64,000 nucleotides of DNA from CAZGKW01 sp964526295. Its GTDB lineage: Bacteria; Planctomycetota; Phycisphaerae; FEN-1346. The position numbers were made by a program, and so were the translations under genes. Under the pieces are notes generated by a model. The model saw only the letters and a list, made by a program, of their open reading frames with translations, was not told the DNA's origin and did not search any database. The stretch is taken from contig CAZGKW010000003.1 of the NCBI GenBank assembly GCA_964526295.1, forward strand, positions 62,001-126,000. Reading direction: 5' to 3'. Below, in pieces: positions 52,588 to 60,754 of this stretch (position 1 is its first letter; the number at the start of each line of letters is the position of its first letter).

Positions 52588-53167
52588 GCACATGCTGCCA
52601 CCCCCGCCGCGGAACCTGACGAAGGCGGTGATCGAGAAGGTCCTGCGCGGCATCCGGGCCGACGCCCGGGCCGACGCGACGCATCCGCTCGTGAACGCGA
52701 GCCACGAGCAGCACCGCGAATACGTGCGGCGAATCTTGGCCCTCGAAGATGCGGCCGCCGCCCCGGATTCGTTGAGCGCATCCGAGCGGGACGAAGTGCT
52801 TGGGCGGCTCGGGGCCATCGGTCGGGAGTTGGACGGCGCTGACGCCGCGTCGCGGAAGCGCTTGGAGGCCGAGCGGCGGCAGCTGGGCAAGCGACTTCAC
52901 GGGGCGGAGCCCGCCGAGATGTTCGACGCGCCGCCGGAACCGCTGACCGCCGGGGAACGGCTGGACGTTCAAGACGCGATCCAAGCGCTCTTGCGGACGC
53001 CGGGCTACATCGACGGGTCGTTGAAACGGCGCGACCCGCGCGAGCACGAGGGGATCACGGCCCGTTTGTCCGAATTGTATGCCGGGCTGCACGCCGTCGG
53101 GCCGACCGAAGGGCCTGCCGTGCGGCCGGACGAGGGCGACGTGGACGTCGACGTCGACGTCGAATGA
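52580..53167 (+). CDS. Element protein of unknown function (helical)
   Basis: 195 residues from ATG 52580, overlapping the previous gene, with GAGGAG upstream. It is largely charged and helical: NLTKAVIEKVLRGIRADARA, HEQHREYVRRILALEDAAA and LEAERRQLGKRLHGAEPAEM. It ends in an acidic Asp-Val repeat (DVDVDVDVE) encoded by a GACGTC tandem stretch. No family recognised. Its place between terS-like and coiled-coil genes suggests a packaging or regulatory helper, an inference. Confidence 0.7.
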   Translation: MNKHMLPPPPRNLTKAVIEKVLRGIRADARADATHPLVNASHEQHREYVRRILALEDAAAAPDSLSASERDEVLGRLGAIGRELDGADAASRKRLEAERRQLGKRLHGAEPAEMFDAPPEPLTAGERLDVQDAIQALLRTPGYIDGSLKRRDPREHEGITARLSELYAGLHAVGPTEGPAVRPDEGDVDVDVDVE

Positions 53168-53205
53168 GCCGCGGCCCCAGGCCGCCCAGGAAGGAGACCC
53201 GACCG

Positions 53206-53865
53206 ATGGACTACACGAAACGCTTTGACGACGTTGCCGAGGAACTCCGGCCCCTGGCCGAGGCCGTGGCCGCGGCGGAGACGCAACACGCCGCGATTAG
53301 GGACCGGCTGCAGAACGCCGAACGAGAGGTGGCCCGGCTCGACAAAGCCCTGGAGGCACACCGGCGGCGGGGCGTCGAACGCTTGGCCGGCTCCACGGAC
53401 GACGTTCAGAGGTTTGAGGGGCGACACCGGCGACTGTCGCGCGAGCGCGAGTCGGCGGCCTCGACCGTGGCGCTTTTGAAGTCGGACACGTTGCCAAGGG
53501 CTGCGGCCACGCTTGCTTCCGCGCGGGGCGAATTGGCGGCGGCGCTCAAGGCGCTCGCGGCGGGCGCACACCGCGACGCCGAAACGGCCATCCACGAGCT
53601 GCTCAGCCAGGCCCTCGACGAGCGCGACAGTTTCCAGGTTGCCGTCGAGGCCCTCTTTGCCGAGTACGCCGCGGCTTGGGGGGGCGGCGGCGGCCGTCCA
53701 CGCTCGAAATCGGTCCGGCTCCCGCCGCTCGCGGCCCTGGAGCGGGTACGTCGGCAGGTTCAAGCGCCGCCAGGCCCCGATAATCGGGGTCTACGGGCCG
53801 CAGAATCTACGGACGCGGCCGAGGGCGACTCCCAGGGCCTCCCCGCCGAAAAGTCGGCTGATTGA
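53206..53865 (+). CDS. Element coiled-coil protein of unknown function
   Basis: 219 residues from ATG 53206, with AAGGAG upstream. Long heptad-like stretches (EELRPLAEAVAAAETQHAAI, RLQNAEREVARLDKALEAH) indicate a coiled coil in residues about 10-120. A Gly-rich linker (WGGGGGRPRS) follows and a disordered tail ends the protein. Size and coiled coil would suit a scaffold-like or structural helper in a satellite, but nothing in the sequence proves it. Confidence 0.7.
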   Translation: MDYTKRFDDVAEELRPLAEAVAAAETQHAAIRDRLQNAEREVARLDKALEAHRRRGVERLAGSTDDVQRFEGRHRRLSRERESAASTVALLKSDTLPRAAATLASARGELAAALKALAAGAHRDAETAIHELLSQALDERDSFQVAVEALFAEYAAAWGGGGGRPRSKSVRLPPLAALERVRRQVQAPPGPDNRGLRAAESTDAAEGDSQGLPAEKSAD

Positions 53866-53963
53866 CGCCTGAAACGCCGAAAAAGTGGGACCGGCGGGCA
53901 CGCGCCAAGGCGCGCCGCCGGTCGTGGATGCTGGTACCCGCACAACTTTGTGGAGGCAGAACA

Positions 53964-54158
53964 ATGACGCATCACGATGACCGCGTTATGCTGAAGCCCG
54001 CCGCGGCGGCGAAGTTTTTGGGCGTCGGGCCGGAGGGCCTGGCCGCGGCCGAGCGGGACGGCCTGCCGCGTATCACGGTAGGTCGTGCCGTTCGCTACCG
54101 GCGAAGCGACCTATCGCGCCGGCTCGCCGCCGGACGAGATGAGCATCCTACGCGGTAG
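53964..54158 (+). CDS. Helix-turn-helix excisionase-like protein 2
   Basis: 64 residues from ATG 53964, with GGAGG upstream. MTHHDDRVMLKPAAAAKFLG, then AAAERDGLPRITVGRAVRYR followed by RSDLSRRL: same fold and same opening bases as the first HTH protein at 48699. It is the last gene before attR. The tryptophan in helix 2 of copy 1 is replaced. One of the pair may be excisionase and the other a regulator, or both may act at the two att ends. Confidence 0.8.
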   Translation: MTHHDDRVMLKPAAAAKFLGVGPEGLAAAERDGLPRITVGRAVRYRRSDLSRRLAAGRDEHPTR

Positions 54159-54211
54159 GCGGTACGAACGGGAGAAGCAAAGCCACGGGGGGGATCGGCG
54201 GAGCGACGAAT

Positions 54212-54234
54212 CAAGTGGCCATTTTGGCCACTTG
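54212..54234. repeat. 23-bp perfect palindrome near attR
   Basis: CAAGTGGCCA-TTT-TGGCCACTTG, a 10-bp stem. There is no T-run after it on either strand; more like a protein-binding site than a terminator. Confidence 0.6.
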
Positions 54235-54249
54235 AAAACCGCCGAGCTA

Positions 54250-54266
54250 TAGCACCGGGCTAGCAC
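54250..54266. repeat. Right-end arm-type site pair (TAGCAC x2)
   Basis: TAGCAC at 54250-54255 and 54261-54266, 11 bp apart, 69 bp inside attR. Confidence 0.55.
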
Positions 54267-54295
54267 CGGGGCCAACGCGCGTGACGACAGAGAGC

Positions 54296-54323
54296 GGGGC
54301 CGCGACGTAACTGTCGCGGCCCC
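54296..54323. repeat. 11-bp stem hairpin next to the tRNA
   Basis: GGGGCCGCGAC-GTAACT-GTCGCGGCCCC. It lies 11 bp from the tRNA 3' end. A terminator is possible, but only a weak AAGGCTTT follows it on the plus strand. Confidence 0.5.
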
Positions 54324-54334
54324 AAGGCTTTACG

Positions 54335-54410
<76 letters not shown>

Positions 54411-54604
54411 ACGGGTCGCCGTATTCTAACGCGCCTCGGCCGAGCGTCAAGTCTGTGCCGCGACAGCCCCGCCCCACCCGGAATACAGAAGCAAGAACGG
54501 CGCAGCGACGCGCCGCTCAGGCAGCGGTCGGAGGGCATCTCGTCGGCGACCGCGCAGGCCTTGCCGGAGGCGGCGACTCGCCCGGCCCGCTGTGTGGCCG
54601 GCGC

Positions 54605-55933
54605 TCATCCGTCGAGGGTCCACCCCGGACGGTAGTCGCGGCCCAGCAGGTCCTGCCCCTCGGCGCTGTTCGTGATACGGCCGGCCCGGCCGTCGTAGGC
54701 GAGCTTCGTCCCGGCCCGGTAGGCCACCAGCCCGAGGCACATCATCTCGGCCATCCGACCGTTGTAATCGAAATCGCACGAAGTCTTCAAGTCGCCCTTG
54801 CAGGCGTCGATCCACTCCTTCTGGAAGTGGCCGACCGGCGGGATGAGGTCCTCCTCTTCCCGCGGCCTGTAGTAGGTCATGTCGGCGTCCACGCCGTGCG
54901 GCAGGACCATGCGCGACCCGAAATCGGCGATCAGGAACCCCTTGGACCCCTTGAACATCGCCCCGTGCCCGATCTTGTTCAAATCGACATAGCCCCTGGG
55001 CGACCGCGGCATGGCCCCGCCCTGGTACCACGTCACGAGCACGGCCGGCCGCCAGTCGTTGGCGGGCACCTCGAACGTGGCGGCCAACTTGACGGGGGTG
55101 ACCTCGGGGTTGAACGGGTCGCCGGTGGCCTCGGCGGACGTGGGCAGGTCGGCGTCGAGGGCGTTCCACGCCAGGTCCATCGTGTGGGCCCCCATGTCGC
55201 CAACCTGGCCGCTGCCAAAATCCCAATACATGTTCCAATGCAGGCAGTTCGCGCCGGGCTTGCCCCCGAAGTAGGCCGGGCTGTACGGGTGGAAGGGCGA
55301 CGGCCCGATCCAGAGGTCGTAATGGAGGGCCTTCGGGGGGGACCCCTCGGCCGGCGGATAGCCGGACCGGCGGATCTGGCGGTTGCCCCAGGCGTGGGCC
55401 TGGCTCAGCTCGCCGATGGCGCCGTCGATAATCAACTCGCGGACCCGGGCGAAATTGGGGTTCGCGTGCCGCTGCGTCCCCACCTGCGTCGCCAGCTTAT
55501 GCCGGTCCTTCAGATACGTCTCGCGGACGACGCGGCATTCCTCGACGCTGTTTCCGAGCGGCTTCTCGCAGTAGACGTGGAGCCCGCGGTTCATCGCCCA
55601 GTTCGCGACGAAGGCGTGGGTGTGGTCGGTCGTGCAACAGACGACGGCGTCGAGGTCTTTCTGCTCGAGGCATTTGCGCCAGTCGACGTAATGTCTGGCC
55701 TTGGGGAACGTCTTGGCGGCCAGGGCGAGGTGCCTCTCGTCGACGTCGCACAGGGCGACGACGTTCTCGTCCCGGAGGGCCCCGTGATGGGCCTTGCCGC
55801 GCCCCCACGCGCCGATCAGGGCGACGTTCAGCTTATTGCTGGGGACGTCCGCGCCGCCGAGGACGTGGCGCGGCAGGACGAGCCAGCCGGCGCCCGCGCC
55901 GGCGGCGGTCTTCAGGAATTGGCGTCGCTGCAT
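54605..55933 (-). CDS. Tat-exported Gfo/Idh/MocA oxidoreductase
   Basis: 442 residues from ATG 55933 (AGGAGC upstream). The N-terminus MQRRQFLKTAAGAGAGWLVL is a twin-arginine signal. The Rossmann fold VALIGAWGRGKAHHGAL is followed by CCTTDHTHAFVANWAMNRGL and the EKPLGN motif, then the large C-terminal domain with the planctomycete-typical HYDLWIGPSPFHPYSPAYFG and QVGDMGAHTMDLAWNALDAD. Exported members of this family are frequent in Planctomycetota, where they probably act on sugars or glycosides. Substrate unknown. Confidence 0.92.
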   Translation of the reverse strand: MQRRQFLKTAAGAGAGWLVLPRHVLGGADVPSNKLNVALIGAWGRGKAHHGALRDENVVALCDVDERHLALAAKTFPKARHYVDWRKCLEQKDLDAVVCCTTDHTHAFVANWAMNRGLHVYCEKPLGNSVEECRVVRETYLKDRHKLATQVGTQRHANPNFARVRELIIDGAIGELSQAHAWGNRQIRRSGYPPAEGSPPKALHYDLWIGPSPFHPYSPAYFGGKPGANCLHWNMYWDFGSGQVGDMGAHTMDLAWNALDADLPTSAEATGDPFNPEVTPVKLAATFEVPANDWRPAVLVTWYQGGAMPRSPRGYVDLNKIGHGAMFKGSKGFLIADFGSRMVLPHGVDADMTYYRPREEEDLIPPVGHFQKEWIDACKGDLKTSCDFDYNGRMAEMMCLGLVAYRAGTKLAYDGRAGRITNSAEGQDLLGRDYRPGWTLDG

Positions 55934-56224
55934 GAGAAAAAGCTCCTGCCGCATACCGGGTGCCGGTGCGACCTCACGGTTCTCCTCGCGCCTCCGAACG
56001 AACGGCCGGGCGAGGGCACGGCGGCCCGAGACGGCCTCCACCCATAGGAACCGGCCGACGGCCCCGTTGTAACGCGAATAACCGGCCAAGTCCAAAGCCG
56101 AAAACCCGGAAGGCCGCGGCCCGAGGCCCGGAATCGGCGGGCCCGGCCTTGATGGCGTGCGCCGGTGCCGCTCTAATGGCGGCGGCGGATGGGTCCGCCG
56201 CCGGGGGGGGGCCGAGGAAGTCCC

Positions 56225-57412
56225 GTGAGAGCCCAAGCGATCCTGTGGCTTGCCGTGCTCCTGGGCGCGGCGACGGCGGCGACGGCCGGCGACTGGCCCT
56301 GCTATCGCGGTCCGACGCGCGACTCGGTCTCGGCCGAGACGGACTGGTCGCGCGACTGGTCCGCCCACCCGCCGCGGGTCTTGTGGAAGAAGAACGTCGG
56401 GACGGGCTTCTCGTCGATCGCCGTCGCCGGGGGCACGGCCTACACCCTTGGCAACCGCGACGGGACGGACACGCTCTGGGCCCTCGACGCCGACACGGGC
56501 GCGGTCCGCTGGCAATATCGCTACGCCTGCGAGCTGGACCCGCTTCGGCACGAGGGCGGCCCCAAGGCGACGCCCACGGTGGACGACGGGCGGGTCTACA
56601 CCGTGAGCATCGAGGGCGACCTGTTCTCGTTCGACGCCGAGGCCGGCCGCATCCTCTGGCGGGCCAATCTCGGCGAGGTCACCGGCACCCCCCGGCCGAT
56701 GTACGGCCACGCGGCCTCGCCGCTCGTCGTGGGAAACCTGCTGGTCCTGAACGCGGGCGGCGGCGGGGCGGCCCTCGATAAGCAGACCGGCCGCCTCGTG
56801 TGGAAGTCCGACGCCGAGCGTCCGGGGCACGCCTCGCCCCTGGCGCTCGGCCGGACCGTCGTCATCCTGACGAAATACGAGTGGAAGCGGCTCGACCCGG
56901 CCTCCGGCAAGGTGGCCTGGACCCAGGACTTCGGCGACCGGCCCGGGCGGATGTACCACCTCGTCGATCCGCTGATCGTCGGACGCAACCTCTTCATCAC
57001 GGCGAGCTACGCCAGCCGGTGCGCCCTCGTCCGGGCCGACGACGGCCGCAAGCTGTGGCAGGACCTGGGCCTCGTCTCGAAGGTGCTGAACCCGATCGCC
57101 GTCGACGGCCACATCGTCGGCAGTCACCAGGAACGGTCGTTCCGCTGCGTGGACCCGGCGACGGGCGAGGTGAAGTGGGAGAGGCCTTTCGCCGGCAGCC
57201 CCCTGCTCGTGGGCGGGGACTGCCTGATCCTGACGACCGATGGCGAGCTGATCCTGGCCGACGTCGGCCCCGAGGCCTACCGCGAGCGGGCTCGCGTGCG
57301 GGCCCTGACGGGTAAGTGCTGGACGACACCGGCCTTCGCAAACGGTCGGTTGTACGCCCGGAATGCGGCAGGGGACCTCGTCTGCCTGGACCTTCGGAAG
57401 CCGGAAGAGTGA
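56225..57412 (+). CDS. PQQ-like beta-propeller exported protein
   Basis: 395 residues from GTG 56225 (GAGGAAG upstream). Signal peptide VRAQAILWLAVLLGAATAAT, then DWPCYRGPTRDSVS, the same opening seen in the propeller at 3069-5561. Blades include LWALDADTGAVRWQYRY, LFSFDAEAGRILWRANL, AALDKQTGRLVWKSDAE and RCVDPATGEVKWERPF. It ends with the canonical LYARNAAGDLVCLDL. Its length fits a free-standing propeller without a catalytic domain. The role is unknown. Confidence 0.88.
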   Translation: MRAQAILWLAVLLGAATAATAGDWPCYRGPTRDSVSAETDWSRDWSAHPPRVLWKKNVGTGFSSIAVAGGTAYTLGNRDGTDTLWALDADTGAVRWQYRYACELDPLRHEGGPKATPTVDDGRVYTVSIEGDLFSFDAEAGRILWRANLGEVTGTPRPMYGHAASPLVVGNLLVLNAGGGGAALDKQTGRLVWKSDAERPGHASPLALGRTVVILTKYEWKRLDPASGKVAWTQDFGDRPGRMYHLVDPLIVGRNLFITASYASRCALVRADDGRKLWQDLGLVSKVLNPIAVDGHIVGSHQERSFRCVDPATGEVKWERPFAGSPLLVGGDCLILTTDGELILADVGPEAYRERARVRALTGKCWTTPAFANGRLYARNAAGDLVCLDLRKPEE

Positions 57413-57726
57413 GCGGCGGGACGGAACGGCAGGACGACCGAAGGGGGATGAAAATCAGGCGGCGGCGAGCGGGGGGACACTCAACCGCCGCCCTTTGCCG
57501 GGATACAATCCCGGCTTTTCCTCCAACATTGTTGGCACCTTCGTGCCGCGGGGGCAAGCGCGTTCTTGGCCGATCCGCCGCGTCCCCCCCCCACCCGTAT
57601 GGTCGGGCCCCAAGACAGGCCCGCGCGCGGGCTAGGGGTCTAAACTTTGATGGCCTTTGGGCCCAGAAAGCGTGGAATGGTTGCGGGGATACTAGGGGAA
57701 GTGCTCGTGGGCGTCAAGCGCGTTTT
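57413..57726. other. 314-bp convergent gap
   Basis: Lies between the ends of two convergent genes. I see no strong terminator hairpin with a T-run, no RNA gene and no repeat. Confidence 0.4.
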
Positions 57727-59145
57727 TCACCGGCTTCTTGCAGAGCGGGGCGCCGGGGCCTGGCGCCCCTCGAGCCGCTCCGCCCACCAGCTTTTCCATG
57801 CCTCGATGGTCTCGCGGCGTGCGGCCGGGGCGCCCCGCGGGTCGTAGATCCAGGGCTTTCCGGTCAACTCCGACAGGGCCTGGGTGATCTTCTCTCGGGC
57901 CGACTCGCCGGGCCTGTCGAGGGCCCCCACGAGGGCCCCGAGGACGTTCGGTCCGCGGGCGTCCATCCTGGCGAGCACGGTGGCGGCCACGCCGCGGACC
58001 CGCTCGTCCTCATCCTCCAGGAGGGCGGCCAGCCGGGCGACGGTCTCGTGCGTGCGGTGCCCGGCCAGGGCGCGGGCCACCGTCGCCCGGGCCCGCGGGT
58101 CGTCGCTCTCGAGACCCGCCTTCATGACCGCTTCGGGCACCTCGCCCCGGAACACCAGGAACCCCAGCAGGGCCCAGGCGACCAGGCCCGGATCGGTGTC
58201 GCGCTTGACCCGCTCGATGATGGCCGCGTCCAGCGAGGCGTCTCGCTGCTTCGGGCCGTGATATGCGACGACGTTCCGGACGCCGCGGGAGGGATCGTCC
58301 AGCAGATCGACGAGGGCCCGGACGGCCCGGGGCTCGCGGATGTCCGCCAGCGCGGCGGCCATCCACAGGCGCGAGTGGTCCGGCCGGTCGCGCTTCGCCA
58401 CGGCTGCGATCAGCGTCGGCAAGATGGGCGGCCCCAGCCGGACGGCTTCGTCATGGGCCCGCTTCGCCGAGAACGCATCGCGGTCGAACTGCTTCAGCAG
58501 GTACGCGTCGCGCTCCTCGACGGACATCTTCCCCAAGTCCGGGGCGGCGACGTCGACCGCCAGGGCGTCGGTCGGCACGACGAGCGGCCGGCCCGAGGCC
58601 TGCGGCAGGCAGAGCGTGAACTTCGCCACGGCCTTGCCGGGCGCCAGAAGCTTGCCCCACGTCCCGGCCGGTTCCGGCATGGGGCCGCCCTCCCCTTTCA
58701 GGTACGCCGTCAGCAGTGCCCGCGCGTGCTCCGAACTGTAGGCTTTCGCGCCGGCCAGGTCGATCGGCTCGAAGTGGATGACCTCGCCGGTGGACCCGTC
58801 GGGCGACTGCGTCCGGCGAGGCTCCTTCAGGTGCACCCTCTCGCTGTAATAGCCGACGCTGTCGTCGCCGGCCTTCTGGACGATCAGGAACCAGCCGAAG
58901 ACATCGTCGACGGGGCCGAGCCGGGCCGGCGGCGAGCCGACCGTCGTCAGGGCCACGCGAAAGCGGACCGGTCCCCCGACGGTCGCCCGGCCCTCGGTCA
59001 CGAGGGCCGCCTGGAGCCCGCCGATGGGCCGGCCCCACGAGAGGTCGTCGGCCCGCACGCCGGCCGCCATAGCGTCGAGCAGCACCATCAGGGCGAGACC
59101 GGCCGACCAGCGACGTGCCTGTCCGATGAAGCCCATGGCCTCCAT
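57727..59145 (-). CDS. Exported HEAT-repeat-like protein
   Basis: 472 residues. ATG 59145; an ATG at 59136 has GGAGG too close. Signal peptide GFIGQARRWSAGLALMVLLD, cleaved near VRA. The N-terminal domain (about 30-200) is of unknown fold. From about residue 230 helical repeats of the HEAT type appear: PPILPTLIAAVAKRDRPDHS, AVRALVDLLDDPSRGVRNVV, DPRARATVARALAGHRTHET, VARLAALLEDEDERVRGVAA. The C-terminus ends RETIEAWKSWWAERLEG, often seen in planctomycete HEAT proteins. It is divergent from the selenoprotein gene at 59266, 120 bp away. Confidence 0.78.
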   Translation of the reverse strand: MEAMGFIGQARRWSAGLALMVLLDAMAAGVRADDLSWGRPIGGLQAALVTEGRATVGGPVRFRVALTTVGSPPARLGPVDDVFGWFLIVQKAGDDSVGYYSERVHLKEPRRTQSPDGSTGEVIHFEPIDLAGAKAYSSEHARALLTAYLKGEGGPMPEPAGTWGKLLAPGKAVAKFTLCLPQASGRPLVVPTDALAVDVAAPDLGKMSVEERDAYLLKQFDRDAFSAKRAHDEAVRLGPPILPTLIAAVAKRDRPDHSRLWMAAALADIREPRAVRALVDLLDDPSRGVRNVVAYHGPKQRDASLDAAIIERVKRDTDPGLVAWALLGFLVFRGEVPEAVMKAGLESDDPRARATVARALAGHRTHETVARLAALLEDEDERVRGVAATVLARMDARGPNVLGALVGALDRPGESAREKITQALSELTGKPWIYDPRGAPAARRETIEAWKSWWAERLEGRQAPAPRSARSR

Positions 59146-59265
59146 GCTACCGACAGACCGTCTGGGCGGCAAGCTCGGACCGCCCGGTCGCCAACTCGCG
59201 TCAAAGCCCTTGCCCGAGTGAACGTCCGCGCGGTACAAACGTCCAATACCGCAAAGGGAAACAAC

Positions 59266-60585
59266 GTGCGCCCGGCGCTGTCGGCCATCCTGGTTCTCAC
59301 AACCACCGCATCATCGGTGCCGGCCGGCGAGACCTTCTCTCTGACCCACGTGGCGGCCGGCGATCAGGCCCAGCCCATCCTCCAGATGACGATGCGTGGC
59401 GTGGGCGGCACGGACGAGAAGCCGGCCGGCCTGACCGGTCCTCCCGAGGCCAAGCCCGACACGGTCCGCTATTTCCGTCTGCCGGTCGAGGAGAAGCCGC
59501 CCTGGGCGGCCGTCGTCGCCGGGACGCCCCCGAAGCTTTACGTCGACGCGGACGCCGACTTCGATCTTTCCGACGAGACGCCGATCGAGGAGACGGCGGA
59601 GGGCGGCCCAGCCGTCTTCGCCTCCGTCGCGCTCTCGGGCGCGACGGGGGCCCGCGCTCGCATCCGCAGCATGAAGGGGCCCGGGAGCAACGAGCTTCCT
59701 TTGTACCTTCTGATCGGTCCGGCCGGCTACGTCGCGGGCGAGGCATCCCTGGGTGGGAAGACCTACCGGGTCGGCTTCGTCGACGGCAACCTGAACGGGC
59801 GCTACAACGATGCCGTCGACCTGGACCGGGGGTTCGGCGACGCCGATATCGCGCTGGTGGACCTCGACGGGGACGGGCAGTTCGATAGACCGAGTCCGCC
59901 GTTCGACGCCATCGAGATGACGCCGCTGGCCCGCGGCACAAGAATCGACAGCGGCTACTACCGATTCGACGTCGCACCGGACGGCACGAGCGTCCGTGTC
60001 GCGAAGATGGGGCCCGAGTTCGGGACGCTCGACCTGGGCGGGCCGGACGTCGAGATGATCGTCATGTCGGACTTCGGGTACCAGGCGGTCCGGGCTGTCG
60101 ACGGCAAGGCTCGCGTGCCCGCGGGGCGCTACCTGTGCCTGATGCTGCGTCTGACGCGGACCGACGAGGACGGGGCCGGGTGGGTGCTGAGCGGGCGGGG
60201 CGGCGAGAAGCTGGGCCGGTTCCGCGTCGAGGCGGACCAGACCTTCAAGGTGGAAGCCGGCCCGCCGCTGACGGCCGCGACGACGGTCCACAAGCAGCCG
60301 GGCGGGGCGGTCCTGATCGGCTTCGCCCTCCGCGGGACCGGAGGAGCCGAATACGCGCCCGGGGCCGAGAAGGACGGGCGGATGCTGCCCGCCCCGACGT
60401 TCGAGATCGTCGACGAAGCCGGCAAGGTGGTCCACACAGGCAAGTTCGAGTATGCGTGAGGCGGAACGTGCCGGCACTCGTGGCGAGTGCCGCAGGACTT
60501 CAAGGCCCGGTTCAAGGTCCGTGTCAAGCCGAGTCTCGGGCCCTTCCCGTGGCGGCCCGACGAGGCGTGGCACACGGTCGCCTAG
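59266..60585 (+). CDS. Exported candidate selenoprotein, Sec at codon 398 (UGA read-through)
   Basis: GTG 59266 with AAGGGA six bases upstream opens a signal peptide (VRPALSAILVLTTTASSVPA). The body includes acidic, EF-hand-like loops (YVDADADFDLSDE, then ALVDLDGDGQFDRP) and looks like a beta-rich secreted domain. At 60457-60459 an in-frame TGA follows GKFEYA, but the frame continues for 41 codons to TAG at 60583-60585: GGTCRHSWRVPQDFKARFKV then RVKPSLGPFPWRPDEAWHTV. A perfect 9-bp hairpin with loop UGG starts 12 nt after the TGA, as in bacterial SECIS elements. The reading gives 439 residues with Sec-G-G-T-C. If TGA is a stop, the protein is 397 residues. Function unknown, possibly redox. 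Confidence 0.7.
60472..60492 (+). promoter_or_regulatory. Candidate bSECIS element 1
   Basis: CGGCACTCG-TGG-CGAGTGCCG: 9-bp perfect stem, 3-base loop with G at the second loop position, beginning 12 nt after the UGA codon. Confidence 0.7.
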
Positions 60586-60754
60586 GCCGCGCGACCGGCG
60601 TGCGATTGGCGCACCGGCGGCGGGGTGCGCGAGGGGGCCCGGCCGCCGAGCCTGCCGACTGTCTCCACCCCTGGACACCCTCGCCCGGCCTGTTCCCGCT
60701 GCCGCGCTTCGAGCACCTTCTAAGGGGGAGACTGGAAGCGAAGGGACGTGACCC

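Noticed and set aside
54296..54323. Hairpin near attR as intrinsic terminator
   Set aside because: No clear T-run on either strand, so I list it only as a hairpin.
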